DNA of 64,000 nt from a virus. The notes under the pieces were generated by a model, which was not told the origin of the DNA, did not search any database, and saw only the letters and a list, made by a program, of their open reading frames with translations. The position numbers and the translations under genes were made by a program. The stretch is from positions 1-64,000 of the IMG/VR virus record IMGVR_UViG_3300017605_000906; one strand, written 5' to 3'. How positions within the stretch are numbered: position 1 is the stretch's first letter; every line of letters begins with the position of its first letter. Shown here in pieces: positions 1 to 8,352 of the stretch.

Positions 1-727
1 GCTTCAAGCACGTCGTTTCGTAGTCGAACGCGGTCCACCCTTCGTTGCGCTCCATGTCTTCAATGGCGGCGCCGATGCTCGATTCGTCATAGAGCAATTC
101 TACCTTGCGCTCCCAATCGAGATGCTGCGCGGGAGCCTCTTTGATTTTGAACGCAGCTTCCAGGTGCTTGAGAAAGATGCCATTCAACATGTCGTTCTTG
201 GAACGCAGCAGAAACGATGGATGATAGGTAGGGCATAACCAATGTCGCTCGATGGGGATTTGCCAACCTGTCCAACGCTCCAGTTCACCCACGCTGTCCC
301 AATAATCGAGCAGCACGTTTTGCAACGCAGACCGACCTAGCGTAATGACCACCTTGGGATTTACTTCTTGAATGGTGCGGACCAAATTGGGATGGCAATA
401 ATCAATCTGAGCTGCACTAGGCGTCGCGCCGTTAGGTGGATGGCAAATGAGCGCATTCGTCATGTGCACATCACGAGCATCCACGCCTATCTCAGCGAGA
501 CAGCCCCTAAGAAACTCTCCCGACTTGCCCGCGAACGGTCGTCCTCGCTCGTCTTCAATCTTTCCCGGCGCCTCGCCCACAATCAGAACCCCTAATGGAT
601 TCATGCGCGGGATGTAAGGCGCCATCTTGGGCGAGTCGCACGACTTGTAGAGTTTGCATACTCCACACTTGGGAGACAGACTCTCCCTTTGGTGTGTCAC
701 CTGCTGCTCCGAGAAAAAGCTTGTCAT
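1..727 (-). CDS. Uracil-DNA glycosylase / 3'-5' exonuclease (DNA polymerase I) fusion, partial
   Basis: The frame opens at an ATG that overlaps the clamp gene stop (ATGA, 724-727) and runs off the left edge after 242 residues. Residues about 20-195 form a family 4 iron-sulfur uracil-DNA glycosylase: GEAPG (51-55), GRPFAGKSG (62-70), HPSFLL (169-174) and four cysteines spaced like the 4Fe-4S ligands (C21, C24, C95, C111), so it looks catalytically intact. At residue 234 a second domain begins with FDYETT (D235, E237), the Exo I signature of DnaQ-type proofreading exonucleases. A glycosylase followed by an exonuclease, next to a sliding clamp, is the layout expected of a phage family A DNA polymerase; the polymerase domain itself lies outside the window and is inferred. 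Confidence 0.85.
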   Translation of the reverse strand, partial: MTSFFSEQQVTHQRESLSPKCGVCKLYKSCDSPKMAPYIPRMNPLGVLIVGEAPGKIEDERGRPFAGKSGEFLRGCLAEIGVDARDVHMTNALICHPPNGATPSAAQIDYCHPNLVRTIQEVNPKVVITLGRSALQNVLLDYWDSVGELERWTGWQIPIERHWLCPTYHPSFLLRSKNDMLNGIFLKHLEAAFKIKEAPAQHLDWERKVELLYDESSIGAAIEDMERNEGWTAFDYETTCLK

Positions 728-1776
728 TTCTTTTTCTCGGTTTTCTCAGCATCGTCGTTGGCATCCTCTTCCACTTTCTTACCGAGCGCAGTGACATACT
801 CCCATTGACCGCCCGATACCTTCAGCTTGTCGTCGCCTATCTTGGCGTCTGAATAATTCTCCGAGACGTGCTTCAGCAAGCTGGCAGAAATCACAAACTC
901 CATTTCGGGTCCCGAGTAGTCCACCTTGCGCACTTCGCGATACCACCCCATCAGATTCTCGCCTTTCAGCTTCAGCTTGCCTTGACGCAGGTGGACAGAA
1001 ATCATCGGCGTGGTGGTCTTTTCGGACCCGAACACGGCAGCACGCTCGCTCGCGTCGGCGAGTCCACGAGGGATGACGATGCTATGTCCTTTCAACGCCA
1101 GCAGACTTTCCAGCGACGGGTAGTCCTCTGTGTATCTGCGACACGAATACATCAAGCCGTCGCTGTTCTTGAAATGTATCCACGACTTGGTCAGCGATAT
1201 GCTTTCCATCGCAAACGGGACGATGGACGCGAGCGACGCCCCGCGCACGAGCACAGAACGGTCGAGTCCCGTTTTGACGGTGCATCGCATCATCTGATAA
1301 TTGTCGCACGCTTCAATCATGTCCGCGTTGATATGGATGCACGTCAGAAGGAATTGATTCTCGTCCGTTCCCACACAATGCTTGACGAGCTGAACCGCCT
1401 CGGCAAACTCTTTCGGTAATTCGCGCCAAGCTTTGGGCATCTCCACGCGGTCGATGGGGAGATGAATCTCCTTCTCCTTGACGACGCCGAACGCCTTGCG
1501 CTTCCCTGCGAATTCGAGTTCACCATCCGATTCGCGCACCTCCAGAAACTCATCGTCCATGCGTTCGATGATTTCATACAGCGTCTGCGCATGAACGGCA
1601 CCCGATACGCCTTTCAGGCTGGTGCTCTTTCGACAGCAGACCTCGTCGTTGAACGTGACGATGGTGCCCTCCTCTTGAAGGACAATGCTCGTGCTCTGCT
1701 CCAAGAATTCTTTGGAGGACAAGCCGGCCTTGACCGCATTCAAGTCATTTAGAAATTTCTCGCGTTTGATTTTCAT
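724..1776 (-). CDS. dnaN-like: DNA polymerase III beta-subunit-like sliding clamp
   Basis: 350 residues, about the size of bacterial beta clamps. The best match is the third domain: a strand pattern ending in GENLMGWYREV, then VDYSGPEMEF and a LLKHVSE helix, which parallels the DnaN stretch where the acidic edge strand is followed by the YLLDAL helix. A beta clamp is a ring-shaped dimer that tethers DNA polymerase to DNA. It sits directly upstream of the polymerase fusion (ATGA overlap), fitting a replisome operon. No clamp-loader gene was seen, so loading by the host complex is inferred. The C-terminus is a charged EKTEKKK tail. Confidence 0.75.
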   Translation of the reverse strand: MKIKREKFLNDLNAVKAGLSSKEFLEQSTSIVLQEEGTIVTFNDEVCCRKSTSLKGVSGAVHAQTLYEIIERMDDEFLEVRESDGELEFAGKRKAFGVVKEKEIHLPIDRVEMPKAWRELPKEFAEAVQLVKHCVGTDENQFLLTCIHINADMIEACDNYQMMRCTVKTGLDRSVLVRGASLASIVPFAMESISLTKSWIHFKNSDGLMYSCRRYTEDYPSLESLLALKGHSIVIPRGLADASERAAVFGSEKTTTPMISVHLRQGKLKLKGENLMGWYREVRKVDYSGPEMEFVISASLLKHVSENYSDAKIGDDKLKVSGGQWEYVTALGKKVEEDANDDAEKTEKKK

Positions 1777-1780
1777 GATT

Positions 1781-2806
1781 TTATTTTGCTACATCCAACC
1801 CATATTTGACTCCCGTCTTGACCCGGTAATTCTTGGGCTCATAATCCACCCACTCCTTACCGTCCCATTTCTTCGACACTTGCTCATCCGACCAGTGCTT
1901 GTAGTCGCAGCGTGAGAAGGTAATCGAGCAACGCGAACAGAACGGACTCTTCATGCGGTCCTTTTCGCGCAACCAACGACGATGCTCTTGCATGAAATCC
2001 CCGAACCACCATTTCTTGAATCCATCCATGCCTTCGTTCACGCTCCCGTTGCCGACAGTCTCCAGCGCCATGTCCTGGCAGCATAGTATGTAGTCGCCCG
2101 TCCACGACACGGGCACATAAAGGAACGGTTGGTTACATCGCCGAAACGGGGCGAGCGTCACCGGCTTCATGCCGAACTTGATGGCCTTTTTCGGGTCGAT
2201 GTGATTGAACCACGTCCCGAGCAGTCCCGCATTCTGGCGCGACTTGGGCCAATCCGATGGATTGTTCTGCAGAGGTATCCACTTGATATGAGGACCATGG
2301 TAGGTCCACGGGCTCATCTTCTCGTCGGGTTGTGGTGGCTCGTCGCCTTCAGGATAGTAAAACCAGAATTCCTGCGCCGACCCTTCCTCCTTTGCCGCTT
2401 TCGCCAGCTCGTGGAAGCGTTGACGCGGCGAATACATGTCCGTGTAGACGATGTTGCAACCTGCTTCCAGTATCCCTTTGTAGGTCACCTGGCCCTTGTG
2501 AAGCATGGTGCCATTCGTCGTGATTTGAAACTGTCCATTGGGGACCATCTTGCGTCCGACTTTCAGAAACTCATACAGCAAGGGATGAAGCGTCGGCTCA
2601 CCTCCCATCGCCAGCTCGATGCGCACCTCAGGCCCAATCTCAGCAATCAACTTCATCGTATTCTTCCACGTCTCCATCGACATCGCTCGTGGAGTCCTAT
2701 CCAACACGGACATCGCGCAATGATGGCACGCGAGATTACACCCGTGGAGAATCTCAATGCACCACACATAGGGATTCTGGTCTCCGAATAGTTTTGTTTT
2801 CTTCAT
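1781..2806 (-). CDS. Radical SAM protein with SPASM/Twitch-like C-terminus
   Basis: 341 residues. The CxxxCxxC motif that binds the 4Fe-4S cluster and S-adenosylmethionine is present (C23, C27, C30), followed by the glycine-rich MGGEPTLHP segment typical of the family. Toward the C-terminus are CCQD and a CSRC-x6-C cluster, like the auxiliary Fe-S ligands of SPASM/Twitch enzymes. The substrate is unknown. The gene lies between the DnaB helicase and the clamp, so a role linked to DNA or nucleotide modification is possible; that is inference from context. The start at 2806 follows an AGATAATAAGGA element by 8 nt. Confidence 0.85.
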   Translation of the reverse strand: MKKTKLFGDQNPYVWCIEILHGCNLACHHCAMSVLDRTPRAMSMETWKNTMKLIAEIGPEVRIELAMGGEPTLHPLLYEFLKVGRKMVPNGQFQITTNGTMLHKGQVTYKGILEAGCNIVYTDMYSPRQRFHELAKAAKEEGSAQEFWFYYPEGDEPPQPDEKMSPWTYHGPHIKWIPLQNNPSDWPKSRQNAGLLGTWFNHIDPKKAIKFGMKPVTLAPFRRCNQPFLYVPVSWTGDYILCCQDMALETVGNGSVNEGMDGFKKWWFGDFMQEHRRWLREKDRMKSPFCSRCSITFSRCDYKHWSDEQVSKKWDGKEWVDYEPKNYRVKTGVKYGLDVAK

Positions 2807-2814
2807 GTTGTTCC

Positions 2815-2823
2815 TTATTATCT
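2815..2823 (-). promoter_or_regulatory. AGATAATA junction box 1
   Basis: AGATAATAA followed by GGA, 8 nt before the radical SAM start codon. It also ends a seven-codon ORF (ATG at 2842) that overlaps the helicase stop. One of eleven such boxes; see findings. Confidence 0.5.
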
Positions 2824-2837
2824 GCAGTTTTTGTCAT

Positions 2838-4220
2838 TCATCCCCAATCATCACCCCAAGTCGAGATGATGCACGGGCTTGTAATTTCCAAACAGCCCGC
2901 CACTGTCACACATCGCGACTCGGAATATGCGCCTTCCCTCAACGCCGTCCAGTTCAAACGATACATCCCCAAAGCCTTCTCATCGTCGGTCTGATTGATG
3001 CCCACCATCCCCGTCACGTGAGCAAACTTTCTTTTGTCCTCGCTGAAATGCTTGCGACGAATCACTTCAGCTCCGTATGAGGCTGCGTTCGACTGCGTGG
3101 CGGTCACCACCAAGCAATGAAACTCCTGTGACAATCTGCGCAACGCCTTCCACGTCTCGTCTATCTGGTGACGAAAGTCATCACGCGTGGTCTCCGGGGC
3201 CAAAATATCCGCATAGTCAATCACCACCACGTCTGGCATCCAACCTTCGCGGGCGTAGTCTATCATATCCGAACGCACGCCCGCCACATTCATTGTGCTG
3301 TTCGGTTCTGAACGCAATCGGAGCAACGATGTGGAGTGGGAAGTTTTCATCCGCGTCTGCTTGAATGCATTTCGCACATCGGACATACTCATACGCCTAC
3401 CCGACTTTCTGCGCGCAAAGCGAGGCACTCCTTCCTCATTGAACTTTATAGGGATTCTGATTTTGCCCCCGACAATCGGACGCCGTGTAGCTCGTGATAG
3501 AAAGCGCCGCATGACTTGACGCTCTGACATATCGCCCATGGAGTAGAACAACGTGCGCCGTTTGCAACGCACGGCAGAACGCCACGCCAAGTCGAGCAGC
3601 CAGAATGTCTTGCCACGTTTCTCGGGAGCCATAAACGAGATGAGTCCATCCCGAGAAAGATGATTGCTGAAAAACTCGCCCAAGGCATTCGGGTAGTGGA
3701 CCAGAATCTCCTCGCCTTGCTCTTCCAACGCTTCACGCTGAGCATCTGCGTCTGTGAATACATCAATCTTGCGCGACGCTCCGAGGCTAACCGATTGGAA
3801 TTCTGAAATGATTCGCTGCGAATCGACGCCATCCACATCTGCATCAATCTGGTCTCGCAGTCGCTCCATCCGAATCCTGTTGAAATGCTCCGCTGCCAAG
3901 TCGAGCACCCATTTCTCGTTCAAGTCTGAACGATGGTCACGACTCAGGCCTTTCAAGAATACCCCAATCATCTCCACTACATCCTCGTCGCGAGACTTCT
4001 CAGCGAACGCCTTGAACCTTTGCTCTATCGCTCGACGCGGAGCTGCGCCATACTTGCGATAGAATGTGGCACACCAGCCATACACCAAATTCGACCAACG
4101 CGAGCGAAACGGCTCCTTGTCTCGAACCTTCGTCACTATCTCGCCGAGCACCCTGTCTGAAGTAATGGCGCACACCAATACCATTCGCTCGGCATCATTC
4201 TTGAATTCAGTCATCTTCAT
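2838..4220 (-). CDS. dnaB-like: DnaB-like replicative helicase
   Basis: 460 residues from the ATG at 4220, chosen because a GTGAGG ribosome site precedes it; an upstream GTG at 4232 is in frame but poorly placed. Walker A is a variant APEKRGKT (198-205), the Walker B strand is VVVIDYADI, and VVTATQSN matches the DnaB H3 region, so this is a RecA-fold SF4 helicase core. The N-terminal ~150 residues resemble the helical collar domain. It unwinds DNA at the fork and lies directly after the O-like initiator, the usual loader-helicase order. It ends in WGDDWG, similar to the last residues of the acidic protein at 63530. Confidence 0.85.
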   Translation of the reverse strand: MKMTEFKNDAERMVLVCAITSDRVLGEIVTKVRDKEPFRSRWSNLVYGWCATFYRKYGAAPRRAIEQRFKAFAEKSRDEDVVEMIGVFLKGLSRDHRSDLNEKWVLDLAAEHFNRIRMERLRDQIDADVDGVDSQRIISEFQSVSLGASRKIDVFTDADAQREALEEQGEEILVHYPNALGEFFSNHLSRDGLISFMAPEKRGKTFWLLDLAWRSAVRCKRRTLFYSMGDMSERQVMRRFLSRATRRPIVGGKIRIPIKFNEEGVPRFARRKSGRRMSMSDVRNAFKQTRMKTSHSTSLLRLRSEPNSTMNVAGVRSDMIDYAREGWMPDVVVIDYADILAPETTRDDFRHQIDETWKALRRLSQEFHCLVVTATQSNAASYGAEVIRRKHFSEDKRKFAHVTGMVGINQTDDEKALGMYRLNWTALREGAYSESRCVTVAGCLEITSPCIISTWGDDWG

Positions 4221-4221
4221 T

Positions 4222-5172
4222 TTAATCCTCACTCTCTAAAAAGCTGTTTAATTTGTCATCATCCATCTGCTCATCGTAATCGTAATTGACCTTGGGTGGA
4301 GGTGGCGGCGCCTTGTTCTCCTTGGCCCACGCTTTGTATTTTGCCTCAATTCGCTCATAGCTCTTGCAAAAGGTTCGGAACGTCCGGCACGGCCACCAGG
4401 GAAACTCATCGCGGCTTACCTCGAACCATTTGCAGACTTTCTCCGTCCCCTTGTGCTTGACCAGAAACTTTCGCGCCATCTCTTCCCACGAGCGCAACGT
4501 GCCGGGCTTCCATCCCGCTCGTGTTGCACCTTGAACTGGTTTACCTTCGAGCAGGTGCCAACCCATTCGTCGCGACAAGCGCACATACCACGCCACCATC
4601 TTCTCAGCCTTCGTGGTCGGGAGTCGTCCCTCGTCGAGACGAAACGAACCTTTCCTTTTAGTGTATGTCGCCAACTCTTTCTCTCGTCCACTTGGAACAT
4701 TAAAAACAAGCGCGTGACGCGCAGCGCACGCCTTTGTCTTTATTTCTTTAACCTTTCTTTGAAAGTGGGTCCCATTGGGACCCTCGCAAACGTCGTTTTG
4801 GGACCCTCCATCGAGGGACCTAATGGGACCCTCCACACCAGCTCGTTCCCGCAACATCTTCCATCGATGTTCTTCATCGCAAAACAGTCTCCATTCACAC
4901 GCTTCATTGTTAGGCCATTTCTGATATACACGAGTCATCTTGATGATACGCGCATCTTGCAAGAATCGAAGGGCTGCGCGCACGTGGCGACGACTGACTC
5001 CCGAGAGTCGAACGATGGTTGAAATGGAGATGCGACGGCTCAAAGTCGTTCGATATTTATGCCACCCCCGAATCTCGCGAATGAAGACGAACAGCACACG
5101 ACATTCGACGTGAGTGAGCAAGGGCATCAACTCGTCAAAGTAATAATTCGGAACGCTCGTCGTCTCTTTCAT
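4222..5172 (-). CDS. Replication protein O-like initiator / helicase loader
   Basis: 316 residues. The N-terminal ~95 residues have the winged-helix pattern of phage replication protein O: a helix ending in VFIREIRGWHK, then SISTIVRLSGVSRRHVRAAL as the recognition helix-turn-helix. The C-terminal half is basic and tryptophan-rich with a PPPPPP spacer and an acidic end (FLESED). Proteins of this type bind the origin and recruit the replicative helicase; the next gene downstream is that helicase, overlapping only at the ribosome site. It is probably the origin-recognition factor of this phage. Confidence 0.7.
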   Translation of the reverse strand: MKETTSVPNYYFDELMPLLTHVECRVLFVFIREIRGWHKYRTTLSRRISISTIVRLSGVSRRHVRAALRFLQDARIIKMTRVYQKWPNNEACEWRLFCDEEHRWKMLRERAGVEGPIRSLDGGSQNDVCEGPNGTHFQRKVKEIKTKACAARHALVFNVPSGREKELATYTKRKGSFRLDEGRLPTTKAEKMVAWYVRLSRRMGWHLLEGKPVQGATRAGWKPGTLRSWEEMARKFLVKHKGTEKVCKWFEVSRDEFPWWPCRTFRTFCKSYERIEAKYKAWAKENKAPPPPPKVNYDYDEQMDDDKLNSFLESED

Positions 5173-5178
5173 CCTAGT

Positions 5179-5187
5179 CTATTATCT
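5179..5187 (-). promoter_or_regulatory. AGATAATA junction box 2
   Basis: AGATAATAG overlapping the primase stop codon (AGA TAA), 6 nt before the start of the O-like gene. Confidence 0.45.
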
Positions 5188-6060
5188 CAAGCCGCACGCT
5201 TCTCTCAATTTCCGTATCTCGCGGCGCGATGCACTCCCGGGGTCTTCCGCGTCCAACTCAATCAATTCCGTCCGCCCTGGAAAACAAGAAAGCTCACCTG
5301 CAAGCCGAAGGGCCTGCAAGCGAGCATCTGTGTCCAAACAAATAAAGCGACGCGGGTATGCCGAGAGGAGCTTGAGCTGCGCTGTCGTGTATGCCGCGCC
5401 CAACAACGCACACGCTCCGGGACCAACTCTCCACGCATCGGCAGGACCCTCGACGATGATGACCGTATGAGCGCAAAGGTCCGAGCCGTAGAGCATGTGC
5501 TTGTGGTGGACCAACTCTTGCTCGGGACTCGCCGAGATGTAGCGACGCTCGGCATCACGCTTGAGCGTTCGCGTGGTCCAGCTGACGGTCTGCTCGAAGC
5601 GAGTGATGGGAATGTAGATGCTCCAGCGCAGCTTCGCAGCCAGCCCTATCCCTTCCAGCCCCCAGACCCTGACCAGCTCGTCTGGCTCGAAGTCTCGCTC
5701 ACGTAGATACTCCCTGTGGATTCGCTGTAGGGCTCCCCGTCCAGATGGTTCCCGCAAGCTGCCGCCTTCGTTCCTAGCGATGTTTCGCCCTGGGACGCTG
5801 ATTCCAGCTCGGCGAAGCGTCCAAAACGCTCTAAAGTCGATTCCTAGACTCTTCAGCGCCTCTTTCGAGTCGATACGCCCGCACTTCCAGCAATGGAATG
5901 CGAATGACTGGATGTTCAATCCCATACGAAAGGTGGACGTTCCCTTTCCACAGCTTGGACAATCCAGACCGAGCCAACCCTCACGCACGTGATGATGCTC
6001 TCCCGGGCGCTTGTATGCGACTCGCGACGAGTCGAGCAAGTCTGTCAGCTTCTCAATCAT
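5182..6060 (-). CDS. dnaG-like: DnaG-type DNA primase
   Basis: 292 residues. An N-terminal zinc ribbon has C34-x2-C37 and C57-x2-C60, the DNA-binding part of DnaG primases. A TOPRIM catalytic fold follows with EGPAD (204-208) and the metal-binding DTD (243-245). It makes RNA primers for lagging-strand synthesis. It is shorter than bacterial DnaG and lacks a clear helicase-interaction domain, as in many phage primases. It overlaps the SNF2 gene by ATGA at 6057-6060 and sits in a helicase-primase-initiator-helicase run. Confidence 0.88.
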   Translation of the reverse strand: MIEKLTDLLDSSRVAYKRPGEHHHVREGWLGLDCPSCGKGTSTFRMGLNIQSFAFHCWKCGRIDSKEALKSLGIDFRAFWTLRRAGISVPGRNIARNEGGSLREPSGRGALQRIHREYLRERDFEPDELVRVWGLEGIGLAAKLRWSIYIPITRFEQTVSWTTRTLKRDAERRYISASPEQELVHHKHMLYGSDLCAHTVIIVEGPADAWRVGPGACALLGAAYTTAQLKLLSAYPRRFICLDTDARLQALRLAGELSCFPGRTELIELDAEDPGSASRREIRKLREACGLR

Positions 6061-7406
6061 TCCTGAGTGAACTGTTTTAGTAACGCTGCGAACACATCGA
6101 AGTCTCGTGTGCGGCGCCCGTCGAGCACTGCCTCCAGAATCTTATTCTTGCGCTGGAGCATGGTGAGCTGCGATTCTTCAATCGTGCCTAACGCTGCGAG
6201 ATAATACGCAGTGACGTCGTGCTTCTGACCGATGCGATGGATTCTGTCCTCGCCTTGAACCAAGTCCCCGGGCGTCCAAGGGAAGTCCAGCGCTGCGACT
6301 GAACGAGCCGCCGTCAACGTGAGCCCGACGCCCGCCGCTTTCCAGTTGCCCGCCAACAAGTCCACTCGGGGAGATGTTTGGAACTTGCGCTTGGCAGCCT
6401 CACGCATCGCTCCCGTGACTTCTCCGTTGATGACCACGCAGCGTTTGCCGAATCGTTCCTTAACAGCGTCGATGACGAAAGTGTGCATGGTCAACACCAC
6501 CAACTTCTCGCCGGGATGAGCCTCAAAGAAATCAGCAATCCATCGCAAGGTCTGCGCCAACTTGAGTCGCGCTGTCAATCGAATCAGATAACCGACCTTG
6601 GACAACGCCTCGCTTTTCTTGGCACGTTTCGCCCGGGCCAGTCCGTGATTCTTTTTCAGCCAGTTGATGAAGTCCTTTCGGGCTTTGTGATACTCGCGAT
6701 GAGATGCGGGAGGTAACTTGAACGAGACTGCACGCCGTTGCTTCGCGGGCAGCTCGGGCAGAACATCCTTTTTCAATCGTCGAATCATGCAGTGCTTACG
6801 CAAGATTCGATGCAGCTTGGGTAGCTTGGATGACCCATCATACTTCCAACCCCAAGGTGTATGGCGCGGAGCGCAGAATCGCCACGCATACTTTACGCGG
6901 CTGGGGAACAGGTCAGGTTTGATGAGTTGAAGGATGGGCCATAGTTCAATCGGTCGATTGGTCATGGGCGTTCCCGATAGCGCGAGCACGCGACGAATGT
7001 TGGCAGCAAGTTTCATTGCCGCTTTCGTTCGCAGCGCCCCGACGTTCTTGAGAAAGTGAGCCTCATCGAACACGACTACACGTGGACGTTCCTTTAGCAG
7101 CACGGGGAGCCAGTCGGCCAGAATATCGTAATTCAATATCACCAACTTGCCGGGAAGCCGGCGTGCTGTGCGCCGGCCTTCCAATACCTCCGCATGCATA
7201 TTGAAGTGGAGCATCGCTTCAGCTTGCCATGTGTATTTAAGCGACGCGGGCGTGACGATGATTGCAGGCCATTGGTCTTTCCAACGCAGGTAGTATAGGG
7301 CTTGGATGGTTTTACCGAGCCCTTGTTCATCAGCAAGCAGCGCACGTCCATTGAACTTACGAATCTGACGAACGCCATCCCGCTGGAACGGTTTTAATTT
7401 GCTCAC
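6057..7406 (-). CDS. SNF2-family DNA helicase/translocase
   Basis: 449 residues with the full SF2/SNF2 motif set: DEQGLGKT (26-33, motif I), TPASL (Ia), DEAH (114-117, motif II), LSGTPM (III) and a C-terminal QGEDRIHRIGQ (motif VI). It is an ATP-driven double-stranded DNA translocase; phage versions are associated with replication, fork regression or DNA repair, as in the SMARCAL1-like group. It is followed immediately by primase. The start is 4 nt after an AGATAATAAGGA element. Confidence 0.92.
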   Translation of the reverse strand: MSKLKPFQRDGVRQIRKFNGRALLADEQGLGKTIQALYYLRWKDQWPAIIVTPASLKYTWQAEAMLHFNMHAEVLEGRRTARRLPGKLVILNYDILADWLPVLLKERPRVVVFDEAHFLKNVGALRTKAAMKLAANIRRVLALSGTPMTNRPIELWPILQLIKPDLFPSRVKYAWRFCAPRHTPWGWKYDGSSKLPKLHRILRKHCMIRRLKKDVLPELPAKQRRAVSFKLPPASHREYHKARKDFINWLKKNHGLARAKRAKKSEALSKVGYLIRLTARLKLAQTLRWIADFFEAHPGEKLVVLTMHTFVIDAVKERFGKRCVVINGEVTGAMREAAKRKFQTSPRVDLLAGNWKAAGVGLTLTAARSVAALDFPWTPGDLVQGEDRIHRIGQKHDVTAYYLAALGTIEESQLTMLQRKNKILEAVLDGRRTRDFDVFAALLKQFTQE

Positions 7407-7410
7407 GTCC

Positions 7411-7419
7411 TTATTATCT
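7411..7419 (-). promoter_or_regulatory. AGATAATA junction box 3
   Basis: AGATAATAAGGA spanning the end of the sigma-like gene (AGA TAA TAA), 4 nt before the SNF2 start. Its GGA can act as part of a ribosome site. Confidence 0.45.
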
Positions 7420-7983
7420 GAAGGTCCAGAGGACGTGCAAACGGATTTCGTTCATTGCTTTGCAGACTCGCTCTTCATTGCGCCACTTGTGTGTGAAATG
7501 CCACTTGACTTCCCGAATGAGATGGCGTGAAGTGTGGCAGTGGTCCCATAGCTCGCCCGGAGTCTCGACGAGCATATGCACTATCGTGCGTGCGTCGTCG
7601 CTGAGGTCATGCATAAACTCCGAGAGATTGAACTGAGAAGTGACAGCGGGTATCTTGGCATGCTGTCCCTCTTCATCGTCGTCGAGCAGAGATGCGTCCA
7701 GCGGGATGACCGGCAAGCTGAACGCACGCAGGGCGCTTTCCATCTCTGCGCTTTTGAGTTTATACCAGCACTTGGTATAGCAGTGTGTCACGAACGATGC
7801 CCTGCGAGCGTCGAACGTCGTGCAAGCCTCGACGAATGCGAGGTGAGCTAACGATTTCATTTCCTCGAATGACTCCTCCAAGGAAGGATATGGATGGCGT
7901 CGCGCCGCCGTCCACGCAATCTGGTAGAGCATCTTTTGAACTTGAGGAAATAATCTTTCGCGTTGTGTCATGGTTTTGGCCAT
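7414..7983 (-). CDS. Sigma-70-like factor (region 2 and region 4-like)
   Basis: 189 residues. Residues about 17-80 follow the sigma-70 region 2 pattern: a helix, a conserved EMKSLAHLAFVEAC segment, then FDARRASFVTHCYTKCWYKL, matching the F-x-x-Y aromatic helix that binds and melts the -10 element. Residues about 126-185 look like a reduced region 4. Such phage factors redirect RNA polymerase to phage promoters. The match is by pattern only; other helical DNA-binding proteins are possible. It may read the recurring AGATAATA box (inference). Confidence 0.6.
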   Translation of the reverse strand: MAKTMTQRERLFPQVQKMLYQIAWTAARRHPYPSLEESFEEMKSLAHLAFVEACTTFDARRASFVTHCYTKCWYKLKSAEMESALRAFSLPVIPLDASLLDDDEEGQHAKIPAVTSQFNLSEFMHDLSDDARTIVHMLVETPGELWDHCHTSRHLIREVKWHFTHKWRNEERVCKAMNEIRLHVLWTFR

Positions 7984-8018
7984 ATGAGTTCCCAGATACT
8001 ATCCGCGCGGATGGAAAG

Positions 8019-8351
8019 TTAAATCCTTTTTTGCGCGCGGCGTTGAACACTCTTGGACTTATCCATGACGACGCCCTTTTGAAGGTCACGCCATACGTCG
8101 AGCAACAACAGCCCGATGCCAAACATGGGCTCGATACGTTCATTCACATCGAAGTGAAGCCACGACCGTATCTGCGTCATGTTGACTTCGCGATAGCGCA
8201 ACGGGAAGTTTTGTCGCTCCGAATACTTCTTGATGCGCTCGTTGAGCATCTTCAGAATAAGGTCGACGCCCGAACGCTGTGTAAAGTCGATAAGAGGCGC
8301 CAACTCGCAGTTGGCCACCTCCCGACTGATTTCTTTATTGGTTGCTTTCAT
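8019..8351 (-). CDS. Hypothetical protein, 110 aa
   Basis: Not recognised. A mixed helical protein with a basic C-terminus (KSKSVQRRAQKRI). The start at 8351 lies one base from the upstream gene's stop, as expected in this tightly packed operon. It has no cysteine clusters or membrane segment. A longer plus-strand ORF across it is a shadow. Confidence 0.6.
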   Translation of the reverse strand: MKATNKEISREVANCELAPLIDFTQRSGVDLILKMLNERIKKYSERQNFPLRYREVNMTQIRSWLHFDVNERIEPMFGIGLLLLDVWRDLQKGVVMDKSKSVQRRAQKRI

Positions 8352-8352
8352 A

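Noticed and set aside
868-1419. 183-aa plus-strand ORF antisense to the clamp gene
   Set aside because: Shadow of the clamp coding frame; low-complexity His/Arg pattern and no ribosome site or neighbours in that direction.
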